64,000 nucleotides of DNA from Opitutia bacterium UBA7350 (GCA_949524905.1 CATINC010000004.1:115840-179839), one strand, 5' to 3'. Numbered from the stretch's first letter, positions 10,094 through 20,184 are shown. Translations and numbers: made by a program. Notes: generated by a model from the sequence alone, not told the origin.

Positions 10094-10942
10094 CTAGAGT
10101 TCAGCCTCGGTTTGATTAAACCGAGGTTTTTTTGCTAAGTTCTCGCGACAGACACTACAAGTACAGATAGCCTTTTCTGCCTCCATACGGTATCTAAATT
10201 CACGACCGGGATCAGAGCGTTCGGTTGCTCCGCAATTAAGGCAGGTATGCTGCGCCGATTCTGCTTTTATTTGCACCTCTTTCGAATAGGCTGAACGACG
10301 TCGCTTCGAACGCATGGATTCAATCAAGGCCACCCTGTAAAATAGAACAAAATTTAAAACAGGACCCAATTCAGCTAGAGCTGCACCAGTAGAGCCTGCC
10401 ATTAAAATTGTTAAAACCGTAAAAAACCCTGTCAGAAGTGCGAGCCATTTCACCTTAACCGGTAAGACAAAAAACAGGTAAAACTCCATATTTGGATGGA
10501 GGAGTGCAAACGCCCAAAAAATACTCAAGTACAGGAAATCAGGAAAAATAACAATGGGTGCAGTGGGTGTCATCACTTGCCCAATAAAGGCACAAACTAC
10601 CGTGAAAAAAACACCTGCCAAGAGGTAGAGATTAAATCGAAATGCACCCCAATTCGACTCAAGAGACTGACTCATCATCCAGAGTATATACCAAAAAATT
10701 GCTAAAAATAAGCCGCTGAGAGCTCCGCCTGCTATTTTAGGTGGCGATACAATAAAGGTAAATAGACGCCAAAATTCTCCTTCTCCCAGGACTAAGGAAG
10801 GAATCAAAGGCATAGCACCGAATGAAAGCTTCCCTACTAGGATTAAAAGATATACCAGTAATTGAGCCACAATTAGGCCCAGCATTACATTGGGAATAGC
10901 CCAATGACCGATACGCTTTTCAAGTTTATCCAAAATTGACAT
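10094..10942 (-). CDS. Rhomboid-like membrane protein without recognisable catalytic motif, with C-terminal Cys4 zinc-ribbon-like segment
   Basis: Multi-TM ORF with EFWRLFTFIVSPP near the N-terminus; no GxSG; C-terminus CLNCGATERSDPGREFRYRMEAEKAICTCSVC. Confidence 0.6.
   Translation of the reverse strand: MSILDKLEKRIGHWAIPNVMLGLIVAQLLVYLLILVGKLSFGAMPLIPSLVLGEGEFWRLFTFIVSPPKIAGGALSGLFLAIFWYILWMMSQSLESNWGAFRFNLYLLAGVFFTVVCAFIGQVMTPTAPIVIFPDFLYLSIFWAFALLHPNMEFYLFFVLPVKVKWLALLTGFFTVLTILMAGSTGAALAELGPVLNFVLFYRVALIESMRSKRRRSAYSKEVQIKAESAQHTCLNCGATERSDPGREFRYRMEAEKAICTCSVCRENLAKKPRFNQTEAEL
10105..10133 (+). terminator. Rho-independent terminator of rpmB
   Basis: CCTCGGTTT-GATT-AAACCGAGG followed by TTTTTTT. 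Confidence 0.88.
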
Positions 10943-10987
10943 TTTTATTAAAGAGTCCGCTTCAGCCTAAACTGTCAATCCACCAAC

Positions 10988-11016
10988 AAAAAACCCGCCA
11001 ATTGCTCGGCAGGTTT
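10988..11016 (-). terminator. Rho-independent terminator downstream of tRNA-Gln
   Basis: On the minus strand AAACCTGCC-GAGCAATT-GGCGGGTTT followed by a T run. Confidence 0.7.
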
Positions 11017-11020
11017 AAAA

Positions 11021-11096
<76 letters not shown>

Positions 11097-11166
11097 CGAA
11101 GTCGCTTAAGGTGTGAAAATCTTCGACTTCGTCAAGCATCGATGCTTGATGCCCCGCTTCTATCAA

Positions 11167-11459
11167 CTATTTGACTGAATCCATAACTGGCTCCCACATA
11201 ATTGAATCACTTAGGGCGTTGCTACAACTTTGAAAAATTTGCGGGATCGGATATCGGTACCCGCACCTTAAGGCGGTTACCGTGAACGATGACCCTGGAC
11301 CAAATGACTCGAAGCTATCGTTCAAAAGCAAAGTTCCTTTCAACACTTGATAAGTAATCCCTCGAAAGGTTTCCAATCGAGCATAAAGTTGCCTCCCGCA
11401 ACATTTAGAGTCGGCAGAATTTCAAGCTCATAAATTAAAGTCTGCTCTTTTGTTTCCAT
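11167..11459 (-). pseudogene. Possible degenerate short gene (two overlapping frames)
   Basis: METKEQTLIYELEILPTLNVAGG... in one frame continues more plausibly as RQLYARLETFRGITYQVLKGTLLLNDSFESF... in another; the span is not a multiple of three. Confidence 0.3.
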
Positions 11460-11868
11460 AACAACACTTCTAAAAATCATCGGAAGCATCTATTGAAAAC
11501 TAAATGATACGATACTGCTGGCCGATACGTGATTTACAGGAACTTTAAAAGTAATGTCAGCATAAAACGATCACCCTTAGCTTGGCCATGCTGCACCAAT
11601 CGCAATGAGAACTGAGCGTTTGCCCATAAAAGACGACAGATTAAATCAGATAATTCTCCGCATCGATTAGTTCCCCCTACTCTTACCATTGCTGCAACGA
11701 GATTCGCCAAGTTACTGACCTAAAAATTGTTAAACCTTACAGGACTTTCCTTATATTCGACCATCGAAGAATTGACGCAATTGGCCTTGAGGTGGAGTTG
11801 GTTGAGGCGCCCAGAAGCATGATGCGCACGGCCCCTTTGACATCAACATAATGGTCGAATGTGCAAAC

Positions 11869-13443
11869 TTAAATGAGACTTTTGCCAGTCATTTCCTGCG
11901 GTGCGTCTAAGCCCATCAGCTTAAGTATCGTAGGCGCAATATCGCCTAAAGCACCCTCTGGAGCCAATTGAGCACCCTTGTGATTGGGACTGTAAACAAC
12001 TACCTCAACAGGATTAAGCGTATGCGCGGTATGCGCGCTATCGTTCGCAATATTCCAAAGTTGATCCGAATTACCGTGATCCGCTGTGACTAAAGCAACA
12101 CCTCCGACAAGATCGATTGCAGCTAAAAGCGACCCTACACATTGGTCCACTACTTCACAAGCTTCTATACAGGCCTTGAGAACACCAGTATGCCCAACCA
12201 TGTCAGGATTTGCGAAATTCACTACAATTAAGCCATATTTCCCTGATTCGATTGCCGCCACCGTAGCATCTCGAATCCCATAGGCTGACATCTCCGGTTT
12301 TTCATCATAAGTTGCACAATCCTTCCGGCTTGGAATCAGTTCACGATGCTCGCCCGGAAAGGGTTCTTCGCGGTAATCGTTGAAGAAAAAAGTGACATGC
12401 GGAAATTTCTCGGTCTCGGCGCAACGAAACTGAGCAATCCCTAGTTCTGACAAATAAGAGCCAAGTATGCCAGCCATCTTCGGTGGCTTCTGAAAAATTA
12501 TGTTCGGACAAAGCCCAACCTGGTATTCAGACAAGGTCGAAAAATATAAATCCAGTAGCGGTCCACGATCAAAATCCTCAAAATTTTCCTGAATAAATGC
12601 GCGTGTCAGTTCTCGTGGTCGATCTCCTCGGAAATTGAAAAAGATGACAGAGTCCCCATCCTTTATCGTGCCAATAGGCTTACCATCTATTCCCTTAATT
12701 GCTGATGGCGGACAAAATTCATCACCCTGAGTGCCTTCAGATTCAGGGGCATCGTAATGAGCCTGAATGGCGTCATTTGCCGTTAAAAAAGTGCGTTCAA
12801 TTGCACGACCCGTAAGGCAATCATAAGCCCGTTGTACTCGGTCCCAGCGATTATCACGATCCATAGCCCAGTAGCGGCCTGTAATTGTAGCGATTTTCCC
12901 TAGTCCAATCTCGTACATTTTTGCCTCAGCCTCCGCAATGAAACCACGTCCAGTAAAGGGTCCGGTGTCGCGACCATCAGTGAAGGCATGCAAATATACT
13001 GTTTCTACTCCAGCTTCCTTGGCAAGTTCAAGTAGTCCATATAAATGATCTAGCATTGAATGAACGCCTGCATCGGACACCAAGCCCATGAAGTGCACCG
13101 CACGCTTATTCGTTTTTCCATTTTGAAAAGCTGCTTTCAAAGCAGTACTCTCTTTAACAGATCCAGTTGTAATCCCTTTATTGATCCTTACAATTTCCTG
13201 ATCTACGACGCGGCCAGCACCTATATTCTGATGTCCTACTTCAGAATTACCCATGATTCCCTCAGGTAACCCCACCGCCAAACCACAGGCCTCAATTTCG
13301 GTGCGTGGCCATTCCGCCCTCAATTCATCCGCTACTGGAGTGTGGGCCTGCTTAACAGCATTATGAGCATCTTGAGAAGTATCATGATTTTCTCCCCAGC
13401 CATCACGAATGATAAGCACAACCGGTTTTTTGATATCCGTCAT
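11869..13443 (-). CDS. gpmI: 2,3-bisphosphoglycerate-independent phosphoglycerate mutase
   Basis: [56 protein letters not shown]. Confidence 0.96.
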   Translation of the reverse strand: MTDIKKPVVLIIRDGWGENHDTSQDAHNAVKQAHTPVADELRAEWPRTEIEACGLAVGLPEGIMGNSEVGHQNIGAGRVVDQEIVRINKGITTGSVKESTALKAAFQNGKTNKRAVHFMGLVSDAGVHSMLDHLYGLLELAKEAGVETVYLHAFTDGRDTGPFTGRGFIAEAEAKMYEIGLGKIATITGRYWAMDRDNRWDRVQRAYDCLTGRAIERTFLTANDAIQAHYDAPESEGTQGDEFCPPSAIKGIDGKPIGTIKDGDSVIFFNFRGDRPRELTRAFIQENFEDFDRGPLLDLYFSTLSEYQVGLCPNIIFQKPPKMAGILGSYLSELGIAQFRCAETEKFPHVTFFFNDYREEPFPGEHRELIPSRKDCATYDEKPEMSAYGIRDATVAAIESGKYGLIVVNFANPDMVGHTGVLKACIEACEVVDQCVGSLLAAIDLVGGVALVTADHGNSDQLWNIANDSAHTAHTLNPVEVVVYSPNHKGAQLAPEGALGDIAPTILKLMGLDAPQEMTGKSLI

Positions 13444-13478
13444 ATTTGAACAATTTTTTATTTACAGAGTTTGTGAGT

Positions 13479-14456
13479 CTACTGCTGTGAGGCTACTAAA
13501 ATTAAAAAGGCTAAGTAGAAGAAGAGCAAAAGTCCCCCTTCTCGACGACTTACAGTATGCTCGCTTCGAAAAAACCAAAACAGGCTAAAAGTCAGCAAAA
13601 GTGTGGCAAAATACAACATTTTCACTGCTTCAACTTCAACAGGAAGCCCTTTAATAAGGGCCGTACCGCCACCAATTAGCAATAAATTGAACAAATTCGA
13701 ACCGACGATATTTCCTGCACAGAGGTCTCCCTGCCCTGCTCGAACGGCCGCAATGCAAGCAGCTAACTCAGGCAAGCTTGTTCCGATTGCCATAATCGTA
13801 AGTCCAATGAATACATCGCTTACCCCAAAACGAGCGGCAATTTCTGCACTTGATTGAACTAAGAGATCAGCCCCACTAGCAAGCAAAAGGCTTCCTATAA
13901 TGACAAAAACGACTGCCGTGAAAGTTGCTATCGCTACATTTGGAAAATTTCTCGGTGGTGACCAATTTTCCTGTCGAGCCTTGTTTACGATAAAAACAAG
14001 ATAGCCTATCGTAATAAGCAGGAGCAGTAAGCCACCCCCCCAGTCCAGAGCCTTATAAAAAATCAAACCACCAAAAATTAGGGTAACAAAAATCAAAATC
14101 GGCACCTCAAGGCGAATTAAGCGCAAATTTACCTTTAATGGGACAATCAGAGCAGCAATACCCAGGATGAGGCCCGTATTTGCTAGATTACTCCCAAGTA
14201 TATTACCCATCGCAAGGCCAGGATGTGCCTCAGCAGCAATTAAAGCAGTGAAGAATTCTGGCGTCGAAGTGGCAATCGATACAACCGTTAACCCCACGAT
14301 AAGTGGGTCTATCTTCAAATTGGCTGAAATTCCGACTGCACCGCGCATGAGTAATTGACCCCCACCGGTCAGAGCTAGTAAGCCAAGTACCACAAGTACG
14401 GATAAAACAGGAAAATTTAAATCTCCTACCGGAAACTGATTAAGCGCTAAATTCAC
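13479..14456 (-). CDS. Calcium/sodium antiporter (CaCA family, YrbG-like)
   Basis: Two internal repeats: GLTVVSIATSTPEFFTAL...AMGNILGSNLANTGLILG and GLTIMAIGTSLPELAACI...CAGNIVGSNLFNLLLIGG. Confidence 0.93.
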   Translation of the reverse strand: MNLALNQFPVGDLNFPVLSVLVVLGLLALTGGGQLLMRGAVGISANLKIDPLIVGLTVVSIATSTPEFFTALIAAEAHPGLAMGNILGSNLANTGLILGIAALIVPLKVNLRLIRLEVPILIFVTLIFGGLIFYKALDWGGGLLLLLITIGYLVFIVNKARQENWSPPRNFPNVAIATFTAVVFVIIGSLLLASGADLLVQSSAEIAARFGVSDVFIGLTIMAIGTSLPELAACIAAVRAGQGDLCAGNIVGSNLFNLLLIGGGTALIKGLPVEVEAVKMLYFATLLLTFSLFWFFRSEHTVSRREGGLLLFFYLAFLILVASQQ

Positions 14457-14635
14457 AAATAAAAATATGAGGGAGCTCTTTAGGAATACCCTTTGAGGCT
14501 TCCGAGCGAGCCTATTTTAAACAAGAGCCCGCAAATTTATAAAATTTTAGCTTTGCTGCTAGCTTGACAGGACATGTCAAAGAAACAGACTGCCGCGATT
14601 TCCATCAAATGTAAGGTAATCACCAAAACAATAAC

Positions 14636-17470
14636 ATGGGTAAAGATCTCAAAGAAACACTAAATTTGCCTCAGACTGGCTTCCCAATGCGTGGTAACCT
14701 TGCTCAGCGAGAGCCGGGGCGTATTCAAGGATGGCAAATTAGCGGACTCTATGAGCAAATTCAGGAAAAAAACAGTCAAGGACCCTCGTTTATTTTACAC
14801 GACGGACCACCCTTCACTAACGGCGATCTCCACCTAGGTCATGCCCTTAATAAAACTCTGAAAGACACCATTCTACGCTTTAAGTGGATGCAGGGTTTCA
14901 AGGCACCCTATATTCCAGGATGGGACAGTCACGGTCTCCCCATTGAGCATAAAGTATCACGCGAACTTCAAGAAGCTGGGCGTACTGATTACACTCCTCT
15001 CGAAGTTCGACAAGCCTGCGCTGCATTTGCCAATAAATATCGCTTACTTCAAACTAAACAATTCCAACGCCTGGGCGTATTGGCAGACTGGAAAAATGAA
15101 TATTGGACCATTCATCCTGAATATGAGGCGGCAGAATATGAGACCCTCGCCCGCTTTGTTGATCAAGGTTTAGTCTATCGCTCCAAAAAACCTGTCTATT
15201 GGTCGATTCCCTGCGCCACGGCTCTAGCTGAAGCTGAAATCGAATATCGTCCTCACAAAAGTATTTCCATCTATGTCAAGATGCCCTTAACGGCAGAAGC
15301 CAAAGCTTCTCTCAGTCTGCAAGATGAAGATGCCTCTGTTCTGATATGGACCACCACACCTTGGACCCTACCCGCAAATCTCGCCGTAACGTTGCATCCA
15401 AACATTGAGTACAGCGCCGTGCGAAGCGATAAAGGCACCTTCATTATCGCTACCGCTTTATTAGAGACAGTTTCAGCAGCTTGCGAACTGGGTGAAATTA
15501 CAAGCCTATGTACCTACACTGGCTCACAACTTGAAAACCTACATACGCGTCACCCATTTATTGACCGCCCTTCTCCAATTTTAACCGCTGAATACGTTAC
15601 TATTGAAAGCGGAACAGGTTGCGTACATACCGCACCAGGGCATGGCCTTGATGACTACTTGACTGGGGTAAGAAATGACCTCGATATCTACTGCCCACTC
15701 AATGATGACGGTTGCTATCTTGACGACGGCCAAATTCCCAAAGCACTCGTAGGTGCTTCCGTACTAGAAGACGATTCAGGTAGACCTTCCCCTGCTAACC
15801 TTGGGGTCCTAAGAATCATTGCTGCCAATGGCACTCTAATTGCGAAAAAGAAAATTGAGCACAGTTACCCGCATTGCTGGCGGTCTAAAACGCCGGTCGT
15901 CTTTCGTGCGATGGATCAATGGTTTATTGCACTCGACAAATCTGGCGAACGTCAACGTGCTCTCGATGCCCTCGACCAAGTTAACTTTATCCCTACATGG
16001 GGTAAAAATCGTATAAGCGCAGCTGTTGAAAATCGTCCCGACTGGTGCATTAGTCGTCAGCGCACTTGGGGCGTTCCCATCCCAGCATTCTACGATGCTG
16101 ACGGCCAAGCTTTCCTAGATGCTGATGTTATCCGTGCACTCGCACAAAAAATTAGCAAAAACGGTACCGATATTTGGTTTTCTCAATCCCCGAGCGAGCT
16201 ACTAGCGGGTGTAGACTTACCGAAAAGCTGGCCTGCACCTGATGCCCTTAAATGTGGCACCGATACCCTTGATGTTTGGATTGATTCTGGCAGCTCACAC
16301 AGAGCAGTACTACAAAAACGCGAACAGCTAAATTGGCCAGCAGATCTTTACCTAGAAGGCTCTGATCAGCATCGCGGATGGTTTCAGAGCTCCTTATGGA
16401 CCGCCGTAATTGCAGATCGTGCCGCACCCTACAAAAACCTCTTAACACATGGATTTATCGTTAAAGAGGACGGCACAAAACTTTCTAAAAGCGATGGTGC
16501 CGCTCGGCCATTGAATGAATGGATTTCGCAGTACGGTGCCGATATCATACGCCTTTGGATTTGCTCTCAAGATTATCGCGGAGATGTGCCCGTATCCGAC
16601 AATATCGTAAACAATGTTGCCAACAACTATCGTAATATTCGCAACACGCTCAGATATCAAATTGGAAATATCCACGACTTCAATCCCACTGAGGATGCTG
16701 TTCCACTTGAAGACCTTCACGCGGTCGATAAATGGGCACTGCATCAACTTGCGGAACTCGTCGAACAAGTAACCGAAGCATACGAGGCCTATGAGTTTCA
16801 CCGAGCCTTTAAGGATTTTCTAGATCCTTTCTGCGCAAATACTCTTTCCGCTACCTATCATGATATCCTAAAAGATCGCCTATACACCGCTGCACCCAAT
16901 GATCCCCTTAGGCGCTCATCACAAACAGCAATCGCAATCATTTTTGATGTCTTTACTCGCCTATTGGCTCCAATCCTTCCATTCACCGCAGACGAGGCCT
17001 GGAACTATGCAATAAATGATAGTGAAGATTCACGAGAACCAATAGCGCTACTTGATTGGCCTAGCGTTGACAGTGGATGGAAAAATCCAGATGCCTCCGA
17101 AGACATCAGTGCCTTACGCAAGTGCCTCGCAAATAGGCTCAACGAACCACTGGAAGCACTGCGCCAGCAAAAGGCGATCGGCCAAAGCCTCGATGCGAAG
17201 GCGGTCTTTACTGGACCGCCCACAGATCAGACCTTCCAGTTGCTCGAAAAATATAAATCGGATCTCCCCGAACTTTTCATTCTTTCTCAGGTCCATCTCG
17301 TCGCTGATCCGTCAGCAGAAGAGCTAACTGTTAATGTCAGCCACGCAGATGGTGTTCGTTGCCCTCGCAGTTGGCGATGGGTAATGGAATTAACAGAAAC
17401 AAAAGAATGGGGTCCTGTTTCCCCCAGATGTGCTGAAGCCCTAAATCAACTTAAAAATTTAAACAAATAA
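14636..17470 (+). CDS. ileS: Isoleucyl-tRNA synthetase
   Basis: HDGPPFTNGDLHLGHALNKTLKD, GWDSHGLPIE, GSDQHRGWFQSS, KLSKS (variant of KMSKS); degenerate C-terminal zinc finger. Confidence 0.97.
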   Translation: MGKDLKETLNLPQTGFPMRGNLAQREPGRIQGWQISGLYEQIQEKNSQGPSFILHDGPPFTNGDLHLGHALNKTLKDTILRFKWMQGFKAPYIPGWDSHGLPIEHKVSRELQEAGRTDYTPLEVRQACAAFANKYRLLQTKQFQRLGVLADWKNEYWTIHPEYEAAEYETLARFVDQGLVYRSKKPVYWSIPCATALAEAEIEYRPHKSISIYVKMPLTAEAKASLSLQDEDASVLIWTTTPWTLPANLAVTLHPNIEYSAVRSDKGTFIIATALLETVSAACELGEITSLCTYTGSQLENLHTRHPFIDRPSPILTAEYVTIESGTGCVHTAPGHGLDDYLTGVRNDLDIYCPLNDDGCYLDDGQIPKALVGASVLEDDSGRPSPANLGVLRIIAANGTLIAKKKIEHSYPHCWRSKTPVVFRAMDQWFIALDKSGERQRALDALDQVNFIPTWGKNRISAAVENRPDWCISRQRTWGVPIPAFYDADGQAFLDADVIRALAQKISKNGTDIWFSQSPSELLAGVDLPKSWPAPDALKCGTDTLDVWIDSGSSHRAVLQKREQLNWPADLYLEGSDQHRGWFQSSLWTAVIADRAAPYKNLLTHGFIVKEDGTKLSKSDGAARPLNEWISQYGADIIRLWICSQDYRGDVPVSDNIVNNVANNYRNIRNTLRYQIGNIHDFNPTEDAVPLEDLHAVDKWALHQLAELVEQVTEAYEAYEFHRAFKDFLDPFCANTLSATYHDILKDRLYTAAPNDPLRRSSQTAIAIIFDVFTRLLAPILPFTADEAWNYAINDSEDSREPIALLDWPSVDSGWKNPDASEDISALRKCLANRLNEPLEALRQQKAIGQSLDAKAVFTGPPTDQTFQLLEKYKSDLPELFILSQVHLVADPSAEELTVNVSHADGVRCPRSWRWVMELTETKEWGPVSPRCAEALNQLKNLNK

Positions 17471-17488
17471 TCATATTCATTTCTACTC

Positions 17489-18574
17489 ATGGCAAAAAAA
17501 ACCACAAAAAAAGTAACAACAAAAAAAGCTGCTAAAAAGAAAATACCTACGAAAAAGGTAGCCTCTAAAGCGACTTCAAAAAAACGAACCGTGAAAAAAG
17601 CTGTCAAAAAAGTAGCCATAAAAAAACAATCAGTGAAAAAGGTGACCAAAAAAAGTACGGCCAAGAAGCAACCGGTGAAAAAGGTGGCCAAAAAAAGTAC
17701 GGCCAAGAAGCAACCGGTGAAAAAGGTGGCCAAAAAAAGTACTACCAAGAAACAACTGATCAAAAAGACCCTCAGGAAGAAAACTGCTGCTCAAAATTTA
17801 AACACTGCAGACATCAAAAAAGCATCCGTCGGACGAAGTGAAACCGTAAACAATGAAACTAAAGATGCACCCACAAGTTTCTCGCTTGATGAAGTTGAAG
17901 CTGTAATCGCCAAGCGCAAATTTGAAGAACCTAAAGCAAGCAAAGCTAAAGTTAAAAAAGTAGCCACAAAAACAAGTAAAGTAGGGTTAAAGAAGAAAAC
18001 CATAGGCGTGAAAACCACGCCTGAAAAAAAACGCGTTCACGCAGCAGCATCGCTCGCAGATATTCTGGGCTTTAATCCTTCGCAGAAGAAAAAATCAATC
18101 TCTGAAGAGGCGTCCAGCGTACCACGTAAATGGAAAAAGTACTACAAGTTACTGGTTGAATTACGGCAGCATCTACAAGATGAACTAGACCTACATACCT
18201 CGGACACCCTCATGCATTCTGCACGCGAAGATGCCGGAGACCTTTCTAGCTATGGCAGTCATCAAGCAGATGCAGGAACGGATACTTTTGACCGAGATTT
18301 CGCCCTCAGCTTAGTCTCAAGCGAACAAGATGCCCTCTATGAAATCGAAGAAGCAATACGTCGCATATTAGATGGTACTTATGGACTTTGCGAACAAACG
18401 GGTGAAGCGATTAAAAAAGAAAGACTGGAAGCTGTACCCTTTGCTCGCTTCTCTCTGGAAGGCCAAAAAGAGTACGAAAAGAATAAAAATAGTCGTAAAA
18501 ACGACCGAGGAATTGGTGAAATTTTTAGCGACCAATCAGACGCACCAAAGATCATGACCGATGAGGATAATTAA
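17489..18574 (+). CDS. DksA/TraR-family protein with Lys/Ala-rich histone-H1-like N-terminal tail
   Basis: N-terminal ~110 aa rich in KK/TKK/VKK; C-terminal EIEEAIRRILDGTYGLCEQTGEAIKKERLEAVPFARFSLEGQKEYEK matches the DksA/TraR C-terminal pattern. Confidence 0.87.
   Translation: MAKKTTKKVTTKKAAKKKIPTKKVASKATSKKRTVKKAVKKVAIKKQSVKKVTKKSTAKKQPVKKVAKKSTAKKQPVKKVAKKSTTKKQLIKKTLRKKTAAQNLNTADIKKASVGRSETVNNETKDAPTSFSLDEVEAVIAKRKFEEPKASKAKVKKVATKTSKVGLKKKTIGVKTTPEKKRVHAAASLADILGFNPSQKKKSISEEASSVPRKWKKYYKLLVELRQHLQDELDLHTSDTLMHSAREDAGDLSSYGSHQADAGTDTFDRDFALSLVSSEQDALYEIEEAIRRILDGTYGLCEQTGEAIKKERLEAVPFARFSLEGQKEYEKNKNSRKNDRGIGEIFSDQSDAPKIMTDEDN
17646..17771 (+). repeat. 42-bp in-frame tandem repeat (two identical units plus one diverged unit) coding for KKSTAKKQPVKKVA-type 14-aa repeats
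   Basis: CCAAAAAAAGTACGGCCAAGAAGCAACCGGTGAAAAAGGTGG at 17646-17687 and 17688-17729; diverged copy 17730-17771. Confidence 0.92.
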
Positions 18575-18603
18575 GACTCTTTCTGCTCTAGAGGTAAAAC
18601 AAC

Positions 18604-19134
18604 ATGCTAACCCAAACAGGCATTCGAGGTATTGTAGCCTATAAGCGATTGATATGTACGGCAGTACTGGTCTTCCTGCTCGATCAATCAACCAAGCTAT
18701 GGGTCAGTCATGAATTGCCCATCAACACATATAATTCTTGGGATTCAATTACGATTATCCCGGATTTTTTCTATATCATTCACATAGGAAACTACGGAGC
18801 TGCTTGGGGTATCTTAGAAGGGCAAGGACTCCTACTGGCTGCATTTGCCTTAGTAGCACTTTTCACACTATTCGTCTTTCGCAAAACACTTGAACTGCAT
18901 TGCCATTTAGAACAATGGATTTTTGGCCTTATGATAGGCGGGATTGTTGGCAATTTGGCGGATCGATGCCTTCGTGGTTATGTCATCGACTTTTTGGACT
19001 TCCACCTGCCTTTCAGCATACCCTACATTCTCGAAGGAGGTCGCTATCCAGCTTTTAATGTAGCTGATTGCGGTATCGTGATCGGAGTATTTGCCTTTCT
19101 AACGCTCAATTTTATTAAGAAAGATCCCAAGTAG
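18604..19134 (+). CDS. lspA: Lipoprotein signal peptidase (signal peptidase II)
   Basis: VFLLDQSTKLWV, HIGNYGAAWGI, GGIVGNLADRCLRGYVIDFLDF, PAFNVADCGIVIG. Confidence 0.94.
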   Translation: MLTQTGIRGIVAYKRLICTAVLVFLLDQSTKLWVSHELPINTYNSWDSITIIPDFFYIIHIGNYGAAWGILEGQGLLLAAFALVALFTLFVFRKTLELHCHLEQWIFGLMIGGIVGNLADRCLRGYVIDFLDFHLPFSIPYILEGGRYPAFNVADCGIVIGVFAFLTLNFIKKDPK

Positions 19135-19181
19135 CCCGTTGAGCGCTCGTGAAGCACTCTATACCCCGAGCAAATTCAGGG

Positions 19182-19949
19182 CTAATTCAGTCCATCTGAT
19201 CGCATGGATTTTGCATAATCTGAAATTGATTTAAAGAGGTTGTCAGCAAATGTGGCTACCGTCACAAGGATAAGTTGAAGCTCTTTATCGTTAAAACTAA
19301 CATAATCACCTTCACGAAAGACCTTTATATACTCCACAAGTTTAGGCGAAGTTTGGTTTGATAGTGGATTCTGTACCCCTGAGCCCAATGACTTCAACTC
19401 GAGCCTGAGTTCACCCACTTGATCCAAGTAATTCTTGATAACCATGCCATTATTTTGAGCAAGAGCTTGCAAGCAAAAGCCCAAGGATGTGATGGTATCT
19501 TCGAGTTCGCATCGGATGCCGTAATCATCTTCTAACCGGTTAAACTTATGATCCAAAGGACCTTCAACAAAGGCTTTCTGCATTCCCTCCGCAACAGCCT
19601 GTTTCTCTTTAGCTTTCTCAGGATTACCCTCTGTACACTTAACGATTGCTAAGAAAAAATGCGTGTTGTGTAAAATGCTTATCGCTAAAGTAAGTGCATC
19701 ATTGACTAACTGCTTATGGAGTAAATCGCGAGCATAGGCTTGGGTTTGCTCAAAGTTTTGATGTTGCCCTGCCAAAGGCATCAACCCGACCGCATGTACC
19801 ATTTTTTGGTAATCCTGCTCTGTAATTCTTTTACGTGAGGCAAGATTGAAAGCAAGCATATCAAAATGGCGTTGCATTCCGCGCATAAAGTTTTGCGCAA
19901 GTTGATTAAGGTTAATTTCCCTACGATCTTCTGGATTTGAATTTTGCAT
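19182..19949 (-). CDS. Conserved hypothetical protein (soluble, helical)
   Basis: 255-aa ORF without recognised motif, in a tightly packed region. Confidence 0.6.
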   Translation of the reverse strand: MQNSNPEDRREINLNQLAQNFMRGMQRHFDMLAFNLASRKRITEQDYQKMVHAVGLMPLAGQHQNFEQTQAYARDLLHKQLVNDALTLAISILHNTHFFLAIVKCTEGNPEKAKEKQAVAEGMQKAFVEGPLDHKFNRLEDDYGIRCELEDTITSLGFCLQALAQNNGMVIKNYLDQVGELRLELKSLGSGVQNPLSNQTSPKLVEYIKVFREGDYVSFNDKELQLILVTVATFADNLFKSISDYAKSMRSDGLN

Positions 19950-20184
19950 TTTGATAAAAGTCTAAGGTCTCTTTTTTGGCACCTTCGCCAAAGCTAGGAT
20001 AATGCGCTGGGGTGGCTTTTTGCCACAAGGAAATATACTTTAAATCCACATATTTATTTAAAAAATAGATTTCTCATAGTGATCAAGCGTAAGAAATCAT
20101 CTCTATTGTGTTAGCTTTAATGGTCATAAATTCTGTTTTAACTAAAAACGTAACCGACAGTTGCATTTCTGGGATGAACTATAA

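Noticed and set aside
17114-17327. Several overlapping small ORFs on both strands inside ileS
   Set aside because: ileS coding is unambiguous here; these are chance ORFs.
17446-17763. Minus-strand ORF with repetitive FLAVLFLATFFTGC sequence, looks like a membrane protein
   Set aside because: It is the antisense of the Lys-rich repeat tail of the DksA-like gene; the hydrophobic repeats arise from complementing AAA/AAG codons.
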